Assembly: GCF_051020985.1 (NCBI RefSeq)
Contig: NC_135001.1
Coordinates: 21,445,896 to 21,509,895, forward strand
Source: Nomia melanderi
Taxonomy: Eukaryota > Arthropoda > Insecta > Hymenoptera > Halictidae
Direction: 5' to 3'
DNA length: 64,000 nucleotides
The translations under genes were made by a program, and so were the position numbers. Positions within the stretch are counted from its first letter, which is position 1, and each line of letters opens with the position of its first letter. Positions 11,081 through 21,873 of the stretch are shown one piece after another. A model generated the notes under the pieces. The model was not told the DNA's origin and made no database searches. It saw only the letters and a program-made list of their open reading frames with translations.

Positions 11081-12545
11081 GTATCTCCTTAATAATAATG
11101 CGTAGAATTCATCATAGTTTCAACCACGAAACAAAATTTCCATTCGTACGAATACGGGAAAATCCTTAGAAAGCAAAGATGCAAGTACAAGAGCAGAAAG
11201 AATATTCAAATAAACGATGACGTGGAAATTCATGTTTCAATAACGGTGGAGAGACTACTTTTCCCCGATATAAAACCTTGTGTACCAAAGTGCGTTCTGT
11301 ACAATTCCAATGTGTGTTTCAGTCGAAGCTTATTCATTCCGTCGTTAGATACACGGACACAGCTATCATACTGCCCTTTTTATGTTTCATCTCCATTAAT
11401 CCGAAAAAGGAGAACAGCGAAGCCAAGTGACTCGTTACATATTTCTGCATTCGGGGAGCTTATATTCGGCAAGGATTAGTATTTCACAAGAAACATGAAA
11501 TTTCAGTCGCAAGAACCACAGAGAAAATGATTTTAATGATTTAGAAATCTAATATCCCACGGCAATTCACCGGTAAAATTGATTAGCTGAATTTAATTGC
11601 AAGTTAATGCGACATTAAGTTCATCCTTAAATCCCAAACGTTCATGTTTTAACATAATTCAGCCTCGTAAACAGTAGGTTTAATCTCCAATGTTTTCAAT
11701 AATTCGCGTTATTTATTGAGAATTATTTTATTCCGTAAAATCGGAGGATAGTCAAACATCCGGCGTGCAATGATGAATCGATTCAATAATTTCCTTAAAT
11801 CCAGACAACGGAAAGTACAATACAATATCATTTTAACTACATGAATATTTCGTTTTTGTTCGTTGCGTAAATACACGTACAATATGGAACTCGTTTGCTC
11901 CCTGATAAATTATTAACGCCGAAATAACTGTGACGCGTATTATCGCGATAAAGGTGATCGGAAGGCGAGGGACTGCAGAAGAAAGAAAACGTGTCGCGTT
12001 GGAATTCGATGGAATGTTGCCATCGCTATTTTTGTATCTCACGGTGGAAATATTAATGCCTGGCGATTGAAATTTATGAAACTTAAAAAGAATCTTTTAA
12101 TATAGAACGCGAGAGGCTGGAATTTCTTTGTACTTCAATTTTTTCAGCGGAGATGTTTGTTTATTCGCCTTTCAGACAGTTCTCCGAGATAACAGAAACA
12201 TCAACGTTTGCTTCTGGCTGATGGAAGAAAGGAAACGCGGATAAATTAAAACTCGACTTACATCTCGATCTGCGCGAGCAGCAGGTTCTGCGGGGAATAA
12301 TTTGAAATTTATGCGTGTTACGGGAAAAAATAAAATCGTGAAATATTAAACGGAGTGGAAGGCAGCGTTCGCTCGGCGAGGGGTTACAATTTCGGCCGGG
12401 CGTGCGGTAAAGGAATATTTAATGTAAGGAGAGTAGCGCGGGTTATGATACTTTGATGGCGGAGTTACGACGTTTCAAAGTGACGTATATGGACGGTGTT
12501 GTTGAGGCAATTCGCAGATCCTGTCTTACCATCGGTATTAGGTGC
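11081..12545. other. Anonymous AT-rich sequence
   Basis: Nothing recognised. A CpG-richer patch lies at about 12360-12500. Confidence 0.4.
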
Positions 12546-12752
12546 TTAACCCTTTGCACTCGAGATGTGACACTCACCATTTGATTTCATACAGTAAACC
12601 TATGAAATTTAGGGAATTATTGGGATGAAAAGCTTTGTTTCTCAATTCACTTGCAATTTTTCTTTGAGTTAATTTAAGAAAATATCGTCTGTGTCTAGGT
12701 AGAGAAAATGTTGAATATTTCTAACGAAATACTTCCGAGTGCAAAGGGTTAA
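12546..12752 (+). mobile_element. Family B TTAA element
   Basis: TTAA at 12546 and 12749. Left end CCCTTTGCACTCGAGA, right end CTTCCGAGTGCAAAGGG. Complete 207-bp copy. Confidence 0.9.
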
Positions 12753-12828
12753 TATTACAACAGGGTTCGTTAGTTCAGAGTGTAGTTTTATTTCCACGAT
12801 GGTAACTACTCGGGTTTTAATGAAACGA

Positions 12829-13307
12829 TTAACCCTTTGCACTCGGAGGTCCCGTGGCACAGTCATTTAACACGCTGACTGTCAGAGAAAATTTCAGCGT
12901 TTCATGTGTCATTTTTTCTTTTATAAGGAAAATAAGAATTGTGGTATCGAATAATTGATAATTATTTCTTTTTAAGTTACTTATTATCTATTTATTTACG
13001 CTGTTGAACATTTTTCTTGGGTGTCAGTTATCTTACGAGGTATAATTGTTTCCAAGTCATTTGGAAGCTCCCGTCATCGGTGACTCCGTGGCAGTCAACG
13101 TGTTAAAATTTGTCATTACTGTAAAATTTTGTTATGAAATATATTATAACATTTATATCTATAATCGATAGAAAACAGTAAGATACATCTATGACTTTTT
13201 TTTCATACGCGTATTATTTATTTATATGTTAATACGCTTTTTCTATTAAAATTACTTCCAGTTACTGGTAATGTCAGTGAGAAACAGCTTCGAATGCAAA
13301 GAGTTAA
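12829..13307 (+). mobile_element. Family R element hosting an L element
   Basis: Outer ends are TTAACCCTTTGCACTCGG and GAATGCAAAGAGTTAA. The body continues across the insertion: sequence after 13106 (AATTTGTCATTACTG) follows directly on the sequence before 12867 in the two uninterrupted R copies at 58322 and 58495. Confidence 0.9.
12867..13106 (+). mobile_element. Family L element nested in R
   Basis: TTAA duplicated at 12867 and 13103. Ends are CACGCTGACTGTC and, reversed, CACGTTGACTGCCACGG. GTCATCGGTGAC lies 18 bp from the right TTAA. 232 bp between the two TTAA sites. Confidence 0.9.
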
Positions 13308-14799
13308 TAAGCTACGAATTTTTAAACAGATGCAAACTTCCATGATCAAACGTGGAAGTTTTAAATTAACGATAAACATATAATAAGTGTATAATGTGTA
13401 TGTACAATCTAAAACGAAGAATTATTGATGGTTTATAATAATATAACCAGTTTTCAGGAGTCGGTACAATCGACTATAACACGGTAATTGAAAAATTGAA
13501 CAAACGCATTTATTTGTAACTAGGAAAAATGCAAAATGCCCAATAATTTTAGTAATCGTTTTTCTATTCGACACGGCGACGCGGACGGGTACTCGGAATG
13601 AAATTTTATGAACTAAATTTCGACGGAAATATAGTTTCCATCAAAATAAAATTTTTATATTATGTTACACATGTTGCATATTTACTGTTCTGAAAAGTGA
13701 CCGCTGTAAATAATTTTTCTGCGTACTCGAAGGTAAAATAATCTAAAATGTGAACGTGAAAACTGGAGGACTAGAAAAAAATGTTACACATCTCAAAATG
13801 GTGCAACGGCACAGGCGAAAAGTCAAATTCATTACATTTGCTTCCAGGAATTGAATATTCTTCTGCATTTTTACGAAGCCAATTTGATTTACGAAGTTTC
13901 AGGTGAATAATAATAGGGAATTCGATATTGTATATATTCTCAAGTTTGCCGCGGCGCCAGCTCCTTCATCAATTCCCTAATAACGGTTGAACAAGTCTAT
14001 AGAGCTCGTTGTAATCATGGAAAAAACTTGGAGGAAATTAATTTAGCGATAAAAATGGTTCTCAATTATCTCTTCGGCAGTGTGTAGGAGAATAAGATCG
14101 AATTTAGACAAAGGAACCATCCTAGAATGCAGGCAAGAGACTTATTATCCTTCGGTATACACTTTATCTCATCGACTGATATTTACTTCATCTTTTATTC
14201 AATTGTTTGCTTGGGTAACGATGATTGCACGTGCAATTTATCTTTGTAGAGTTTAGAACTATGCAACAATTTAGGAAAACATCGCTGGTGATTCGCTAAA
14301 AATGAAGTATTGAATAAAATTGTGTCGAAGTAATTATTTTCATACATAATTCGCTGAATACCGTCTAATATTAAAATCATCCATCCGATAAAATAACTGT
14401 TATCTTAAGATAACTTTCAGAAATACTATATCTTAACAGTTTATATCAATTATCTTATATTCGAATTATCTTATATTTTCAAAACAAAATTTCGTATTAA
14501 CTACGAAACACAGTACCCGGTAATATCGTTCAATATTCGAAACAACATGCAGTCCTACCAAAAGCCCAAAATACAAAGTACACGATAAATACAAAATCCT
14601 AAATGAAAATCATAAATAGCCGTCTCTGTACACAGAATAAACGATCGAAGTGTCAATACCCGGGAAAGAAAAACGAAGTTTTAAACGTGTCGTTTCAATC
14701 CTTCAATCATTTCGATCTCATTTAACACGCTCGAAATTGCTTGAACGGGATAACCGTTCCGAGCAACGGTCTTAAAATATAATTTCATCGAAACAATGC
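13308..14799. other. Anonymous AT-rich sequence
   Basis: No recognised repeat or gene. Confidence 0.4.
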
Positions 14800-15186
14800 T
14801 TAACACTAGAACTACCGAGCATTTAATACGATTAACCCTTTGCACTCCAAGAGTTTTCTACCAAAAATACCCAACACTCTCCGATGGAATATAATTAACA
14901 TTGCTTAAAACTAGCTTCAGGAAAAATCATATATAAATTGAAGAAAGAGGCTGTTTCATTTTAATATTTCACATATTAATGAACATCACACGAAGCTTAA
15001 CATTAAATATTATACTCCATAATTTTTCTGTGCCAAATCGAGTGGCGACTGACAGGAGCCTGTGGAGTGCAAAGAGTTAATATGCAATTCCTATAAAATT
15101 GTACTAATAGATTATTTTCAGTTTCTTATCAATAACAGCGAAACAAGAAAACCAGTCATTTTGACTGTTACGTAGTTCCAATGTTA
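14800..15186 (+). mobile_element. Family D element hosting a B element
   Basis: TTAA at 14800 and 15183. Left end CACTAGAACTACCGAGC. The D body is split at ATACGATTAA and resumes with TATGCAATTCC, which is contiguous in uninterrupted D copies (for example 49620-49650). Confidence 0.92.
14832..15080 (-). mobile_element. Family B element nested in D
   Basis: TTAA at 14832 and 15077. Starts CCCTTTGCACTCCAAGAG and ends GTGGAGTGCAAAGAGTTAA. Complete. Confidence 0.9.
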
Positions 15187-15966
15187 AGCCTGACTAACGT
15201 ATCGCGTGATATAGAGTTTAGTAGCGTGTTTGAAAAAAATATCCGGCCACGAGCAGCGGCGGTGGCGGCGTTTCGACAACAGCGCTCGAAAACGGGTCTT
15301 TTGTAGCCTTTTAATCTATTCCGTTGCGGTTACGTCCCATTACGTGTACGCCTTCGTGTCGGTGAAAGGTGCAGGCATTCGAAATTGGCGTCGGTATCCA
15401 GAGCAGATCCTTCGATAAGTATGCACTAAACCGTCCGGGGTATCTAGCTGCACGGCGGTCGCTTATCTTTTAAATTAGATTTCCTCTCTTCCACAACGTT
15501 CTCCCAGCTTCCTGCCAGTTGCAAGTTCAACGATGCGCAACCCTGGATAGAGTTACTTACTAAAATCGATTCGAGCCGACCTTGAATCGGGGCTGCCTCT
15601 AATTTTCAGCTCCGTCGGTCCCCCGAAGACAGGGCGCAACACCGGCTACAACTATTTCCCCTTCCGCTGATACATTTAATTAGCGGATTTAATTCGACTG
15701 AGATTAGACGTATAATGGCTGCGAGAACGGATACCGCGCGTTTAGAGCAGACGCCGGCCGCCGCATATTTCGCGTTAGAACATTTTCATTCTATTCATGA
15801 TGGAGATGGAATTGTTTAGGACAGTTTTCGTTTTACGATGTGTGGAATGTTGTAAATAGTCGTTTTATGATATATATATAAGTGCTATAGTTACTGAATC
15901 TAATACTGTGTATAATGTTTGCATAGAATATTTGTAATATTATGTATATGATATTTATAATGAATA
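15187..15966. other. CpG-rich island and flank
   Basis: 15230-15790 is CpG-rich with short open frames (for example 15230-15418 on the plus strand). No conserved protein is recognised. A short (AT)n run lies near 15873. Confidence 0.4.
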
Positions 15967-15990
15967 TTAACACTAGAACTACCGAGATGG
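15967..15990 (+). mobile_element. Family D end, isolated
   Basis: TTAACACTAGAACTACCGAG followed by non-D sequence up to the next D copy. The stretch 16046-16074 recurs inverted at about 52525-52555, so this may be a further D-ended family. Confidence 0.55.
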
Positions 15991-16087
15991 GAAAACAGAG
16001 AAATTATATTTTCCGTATCAAAGAAGAAAATAAAAGATTCTATTAGAGTACTCTAATTCTTCCATTTATATTTCCTCATTATACATT

Positions 16088-16303
16088 TTAACACTAGAAC
16101 TACCGAGCATTTAATACGATTAATATGCAATTCCCATAGAAATTGTAAAAATAGATTATTTTCGGTTTTTTCAGACATTCATAGTATTCAAGTGAAACTA
16201 TTTTCAAAATCATTTCGAATATTCAATGCTTCGAAGATATCAAAAATTGCGAAACAAAAATTGAAACCAGTCAATTTGACTAGTACGGTAGTTCTAGTGT
16301 TAC
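16088..16303 (+). mobile_element. Family D element
   Basis: Left TTAA at 16088; the right end TTCTAGTGTTAC is decayed. The palindrome position holds CCAGTCAATTTGACTAG. Confidence 0.88.
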
Positions 16304-16384
16304 AAAAGCAATATGTAATAAAAATAGATATTTTTATTTGATAACATTCATCCTATTGGGGTCGTTTCGAACGGTTCGATCAGT

Positions 16385-16416
16385 CATACGTGATCACCGT
16401 GAGGTCAACGTGTTAA
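16385..16416 (+). mobile_element. Isolated CAACGTGTTAA end
   Basis: GTGAGGTCAACGTGTTAA resembles the right ends of K and L, but no partner end is found. Confidence 0.4.
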
Positions 16417-16851
16417 CGATAGGAATTTGTATAAAATTTGGTATCCTCGTAATTGCTTGCGGCTGATAATGATGATTTATTTACTAATTCGGTTAACATC
16501 CTTCGTATTTATGTCGAGCGAAACACGATGTTCGAGTCACGTTGATTGAAAAGGACGATTATTATTTCAGGCAGAATGTTTGACAAGGTATATATACGAA
16601 TAAAATATGGCTCTGGAAATATTTATTACATCACTCTTGAATTTACGCACCGTGGACAGCTCTGGTAACAAAAAATAGGGATGATGAAATGATTCGTGAT
16701 TTAACTTTTCTTTCAGTTTGGACAGTTAGCGTCACGTTTTTACGACGAACAGCGTTTTTAAATTAGTCTTAAAATACCACTGTACAAATATTTTACACAG
16801 CATTGTTACTTTTTAGGGAATCGTGTAATTGAATGAAGGAATATTAATAAA

Positions 16852-17301
16852 TTAACACATTACCGGCTAATTTTCAGAAAACTGAATTGTGATGGCAATT
16901 TTCACTGTCAACTTATATCCCTATACATAAAAAAACTCAGATATCATATTGTAATATATTTTAAACAGATAATCAATTCGAATTAAATTTCATATTTTTT
17001 CCAATGCCACGGTAATTAACGAATTTACCTAGCTAAGTGTCTTCATATAAAAATGTGATTTTTCGTTACTGGCTAAATTTCAGCGACTAAAAACGCTGTT
17101 CGTCGTTGATTACATTGGTACAGTTTTAAACATCGATTAAACCAAAATTTCTAATTTACGGAAGAGAAAAAGAAATTCGATTTTGTAAATTTTACTTTGT
17201 ATTTGTGTTATACATATCTAAACTGTAACATAAACGTATTAGCAATTAAACGATAGACTAAAAACCATTCATTATCGCGGAGCCAGCGCGCAATGTGTTA
17301 A
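16852..17301 (+). mobile_element. Fused G1-G2 TTAA element
   Basis: TTAA at 16852 and 17298 with ends CACATTACCGGC and, reversed, CACATTGCGCGCTGG. The left half is G1 and the right half G2. The copy at 41308 still shows a GCAATGTGTTA remnant between the halves, so they were once separate neighbours. Confidence 0.8.
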
Positions 17302-18952
17302 CATGCCTCCAATTTAAGAATAAATGAATGTTCAGTTTAAAAACGGCTCTCGCTGTTAATAACAAATCAAGCAATTCGAGTATCCAGGAAACAAACGATT
17401 GTGTATCCTCCATTCATAGCTTGTGAAATGCTGTTTTTATGTTCGCTGTAATAATAGGAAAGTTATAGCCCGTAGCGTTACGGCTCTGACTGTCGTCGTT
17501 CCAATATGGCGGCTCTGATTGCGCGGTAAACGCGCGATAAAAATACAATGGTGGTTGTCATGCGGTTATATTAATACCCACAGGTGTATTATACACACAC
17601 ACCAGGGTGTACATATTTATCGATGTTACCGACCGTGCAAACGGATGAGTATCTTCATTATAAACCGAAACAATTAATCCGTGTGGCTTCCAGTTTTTCT
17701 GGACATGTTTGTAGGGGCAGCGCGGTCAATTCACGCTGCGTGGAAAACTCTAAATGATTTTATTGGTTTCCAGCTAACCGGAGTTTCGGCTACGCGGATT
17801 TTTACGGAGGTTCGCAAAACAATTTATTACATTGGAGATGACTGTAGACGAACAGGAAGGTTCGGAGGAAAAAACATATCGAATGGAATGAAATATTTCT
17901 ATGTATGAACGAACTTCAACAATTATTTTCAATAATAAAATTCAAGTATTTACTACACTAGAAGTATTACTAAATTAATGTTGTAATTGTTAAGTATTTA
18001 CTAAACTAAAATTTCGATCTTAATTTATTTATATTTAATATAGAAACCTCCAACCTTCTGTTAGAAGATAATATTATTGGATATAACTGTTTTAGATAGT
18101 AGCACTGTTAATTGCAGACAATATTAAGGATTAAAATTAATCCTTTCGCAGCGTTAAGGTAATATCATAGACTTAAATTTAGCGAATTGAATTTGTTCGA
18201 TCATTGCAATTTATAAATTCGCGATACTAAATTGAAATATACGTGTCATTCGCATGAATTTTATGATAACTAATGGAAGTTTTTAAACTGTAACGTATAG
18301 GCGCACATTATAAACTTAATAGAAACGCAAGAAATATCGGAACGAAAGAAATGAACTGCCGGTATTAAATAAGCGACATTCCACGAATAGAAAGTACGGG
18401 CTTACGGCTTAATAATTAATACCGAATCATAGGAATGCAATATTAATGATTATATGGTCTCGATAAAGCATTTATATAATTGGATCAAATACGTGAATAG
18501 AAAATCGAAATTTCACCTGCAAATTTCACAGCTTATGCAGTAAACATTTAATACAGGTCGGGGGATTAAACATTTGCGCAACATTAATACTACCGAAGTT
18601 TTCGCAATTGTAAATTTGCTTTTAAGTTACGCAATGTAAACGAGAATGTTCGGTACGATGAATTCGAAAGTACAGACTGAACGGATATATTTTAGATCTT
18701 TTCGAATACATGATTCTTTGCTATTTCAAGCTAACACATTAACGTTTCAAAACTGAAATTATTATTATTGATTATTAAACAATAATCTCGCTGTTCCTCG
18801 TATTTGAGTAGAATTTCCTTATAGACAATATAAAGCTTACACGAAAAATCAGGTAAGAACGAAAAATCTCGCGATACTTGAAAAGCTATCGTGACCTCCG
18901 CCACGTTTCGAAAAACTGTTTAATCATTACAGAAATAAATTAACTTCGTAAA
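17302..18952. other. Anonymous AT-rich sequence
   Basis: A CpG-rich patch with CCAATATGGCGGC lies at about 17460-17540. Nothing else recognised. Confidence 0.4.
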
Positions 18953-19186
18953 TCAACCAGTTAGCTCTGTTTGACGACACGTCATCTTAAAATTCTTAAT
19001 GGTGCTAACTTTTTCAACGATGGATTATTTATTTCTTGAGACAAACATGTAATTCTTTGTTTCGCTTTAGTTTTTCGTTATATATTTTAAGTGTATTTGG
19101 CCCGTTAACGAGTATACACTTCATTACTTGATTTTATTACGACAATCAGAGATTTTTCAAACTAAATTCCACACTTAACTGGTTAA
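18953..19186 (+). mobile_element. Family J TTAA element
   Basis: Left end is decayed (TCAACCAGTTAGCTCTG) and the right end is TTAACTGGTTAA. GAGTATACACTTC-type palindromic sequence lies inside (about 19110). About 234 bp. Confidence 0.8.
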
Positions 19187-20224
19187 ACCTCGTATATAGT
19201 CATCTACATATTCCTTCACGATTTCAGAGAAAATTTCTGCTTTGAATAGAAATTTTACGAAAAGTTCGAATTAAATCCCGCGGAGTCGGTAAACAAATGA
19301 GCAAAATTAAAAAAGAAAATTTAAACGGAACGTTCAAAAGGTAAACAGAACAAAACAGAATATTCCGTGTAGAAAAATTCGAGCGAAAGAAGAAAAAAGT
19401 AATTCTCAAATTGGATACGAATTCGTGCACCATGGAATATCGGAGAATTTATTTCGGAGTCGAAACGGCCAATAATATTCATGGTGGCCTGGGCGGAGCG
19501 CAACGCCGGCGGCCGAAATTTTGCTTTGTCCGCGTGTTATCCGAAAAGAAGGTGAAATGTAACATTTGTCGCGCGCCGTTTCAATTTATTCCCGGAACTC
19601 TGAAATCATCGTTCAACATTCGCGCTAGACCGGAGTCATTTGCAATCCATTTGTTTAACGATTGTCCGGGGGGGGGGGGCGACGTTGCAGTGACGTTTCG
19701 GGAGAATACAACCGCGTGTTACGGGGAAATTGAAAAACAACGACGGCGGTGACCGTTACAATGTGTTCATTAATTAACCGGAAATTATGAAAATTATAAT
19801 TGATAATCGCGTTTCATAAACGCGAGAGTAGTAACTGACTCCACTCTGGATTTTCAACTGTTTTCGTTCGTTCGAGGCGAGGTGAACTTTAAAACTGCGA
19901 TTCGAGTCCTATAGGTTTCAAGATTTATGACAATGGGATATCGTGCGGTAACGATGTGGACGTTAGACGATCGTATGCAATGGTTTTTAGTGATTCGCAA
20001 TTCGAATGAGCGAATTCTCGATTCTTGTATGAAGAAGGATAATTTCATTCCCTTGGGGGTCCTCCATGAATCCCAAAGAAAACATGGGAAACACCTATTT
20101 AATAATTCATCGTTGAAGATCTAAATTGAAAGTTGAACAGTGAATTTTTCAATGGTAGAATACGATGAAAGATTGTACGATGTAATAATGATACGAACAA
20201 ATGTTTGAGACGAAAAGTGATTGG
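19187..20224. other. Anonymous sequence
   Basis: CpG-richer at 19430-19750, with an 11-base G run near 19669. No gene recognised. Confidence 0.4.
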
Positions 20225-20628
20225 TTAACCCTTTATGGGCGAATGTCATTTCGGCGAGATGAAACGTTCATATTTGGTTCATGTTTCAGCAATTAAAATA
20301 AAATTCATATTGCAGATGTAACGGTCGAATAATTTGATAGGAAATTTATACCTCGCGTGACAACACGGGACAATGAGGAAAAATCAATCCTAAGCATTCT
20401 GACAAACGTGATGTGATATACTTATAATAATCCAATCCGATTCTTTTGTTCAGCAATTATTGATATCTTAGAAGCATTGAATATTCGAAATGATTTTGAC
20501 AATCAACAGCTTCATTTGAGTACTATAATGAATGTCTCTACGAATGTTTTTGCTATTATTCAAGCAATTATATAATTTAGCTTCATGTGAAGGTTCTGTA
20601 CGTTTCGAAGAATCTTCGTCAGTGTTAA
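20225..20628 (+). mobile_element. C/D chimaeric TTAA element
   Basis: Left end TTAACCCTTTATGGGCGAATG is C-like, the middle (from about 20455) is reversed D body, then the C-type stretch TTTAGCTTCATGTGAAGG, closing with CAGTGTTAA. The segment at 20287-20395 recurs at 43664-43770. Confidence 0.7.
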
Positions 20629-21064
20629 TCTCACTTCGCATCCAATCGATAATGTCCTATGGAAACAAGGAATTTTCAGTGGCTTGGTTATGTTTCCCTA
20701 TAAAAGGTGAGAAAAGAAGGTAGCATAGCGTATTTTATTCATTCCACGTTTCATCGTAAATTTATTTCTTGTTAATGCGTGTAAATTGATGTCTTCATAA
20801 ATGTTTACCTATTTTCACTTTAAAATTGCGAGCAGCTGCTGGGAACACCGGTAAACTAAATAAGGGTTACCACGCGGCTTCAGAGCGGACAGGTTTTGTA
20901 ATGCTCACAAGAGTTTTTCATACTCATGAATTAGGAAACAGATATTCGCGTGGCACATTAAGTAACCGCATGCTCTAAGAAAGCTGCGTTCATATAGAAT
21001 CTAGAAGAAACTTCTGTGACGGTGCTTCTATAAACGCGACGTAAACATTCATCGGACACTCCGA

Positions 21065-21160
21065 TTAACCAGTTAAGTGTGGAATTTATATTTCATTGCG
21101 GTTCTAGGTTAGATTGATCAACCGGTAAGAATCATTACAGACACCAATGTTTTCCTTTAC
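21065..21160 (+). mobile_element. Family J end fragment
   Basis: TTAACCAGTTAAGTGTGGAA matches the J end; the remaining body fades within about 90 bp. Confidence 0.55.
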
Positions 21161-21176
21161 TAAAAGAATAACTTGC

Positions 21177-21414
21177 TTAACACGTTCACACTTGTAATTT
21201 CCACTCTTTCCTATTTGACTGAATCCTCAAAATTGATAGAAATATTGAAATGATCGATAAGTAGATTAATTCTCAACTATATGGCAATGTACTCTAATTA
21301 CCAAGCCACATGACGAGCCACATATTCGATGCTACACCGTCGAATGAGCCAACACTGTCTAACGTGATATCTTACTGTGGCCACCGATGGCACACGCCGG
21401 CGTGAACGTGTTAA
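21177..21414 (+). mobile_element. Family M TTAA element
   Basis: TTAA at 21177 and 21411. Ends are CACGTTCACAC and, reversed, CACGTTCACGCCGG. Contains CACGCCGGCGTG (21393-21404), and the imperfect GTGGCCACCGATGGCAC sits 17 bp from the right TTAA. Only copy in the window. Confidence 0.8.
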
Positions 21415-21487
21415 TCATTTCTAATACTATTTCCCTGTTCTCTTAAACTCTGTTCTCTCCCTGTTCTGTTAACACAGAAACGTCGAA

Positions 21488-21555
21488 TTTAACCAGTTAA
21501 TATTTCTAAAATCCAATATGCGTCAATTTGACGCGTTTCGTAAACCTAGTGTTAG
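21488..21555 (+). mobile_element. Family N right end with J-like start
   Basis: TTAACCAGTTAA, then the N end containing GCGTCAATTTGACGC 17 bp from a decayed TTAG. Short or internally deleted. Confidence 0.6.
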
Positions 21556-21650
21556 AAATAGGCGAATCTTTAATAAAACGTCCGAGAATACTTTGTTTAT
21601 TTTGTCAGAGAATAATAAGATCTTTGGCAGTTTCTATTCTTTAACCAGTT

Positions 21651-21873
21651 GAGTGTGGAACTTCGTTTGAAAAATCTCTCATTGTCGCAGTAAAATCAAA
21701 TGAAGTGTATACTCGTTAAACGCAGGCCGAATGCACTTGAAATATATCCTAACGAACAACTAAAGCGAAACGAAGAATTACATGTTTGCAAGAAATAAAT
21801 AATCCGTTGAAAAAGTTGGCACCATCAAGAGTTTTACGATGACGTGTATACTCGAACACAGTTAACTGGTTAA
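21651..21873 (+). mobile_element. Family J TTAA element
   Basis: TTAA at 21651 and 21870. Ends are CCAGTTGAGTGTGG and, reversed, CCAGTTAACTGTG. Complete 223-bp copy. Confidence 0.88.
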
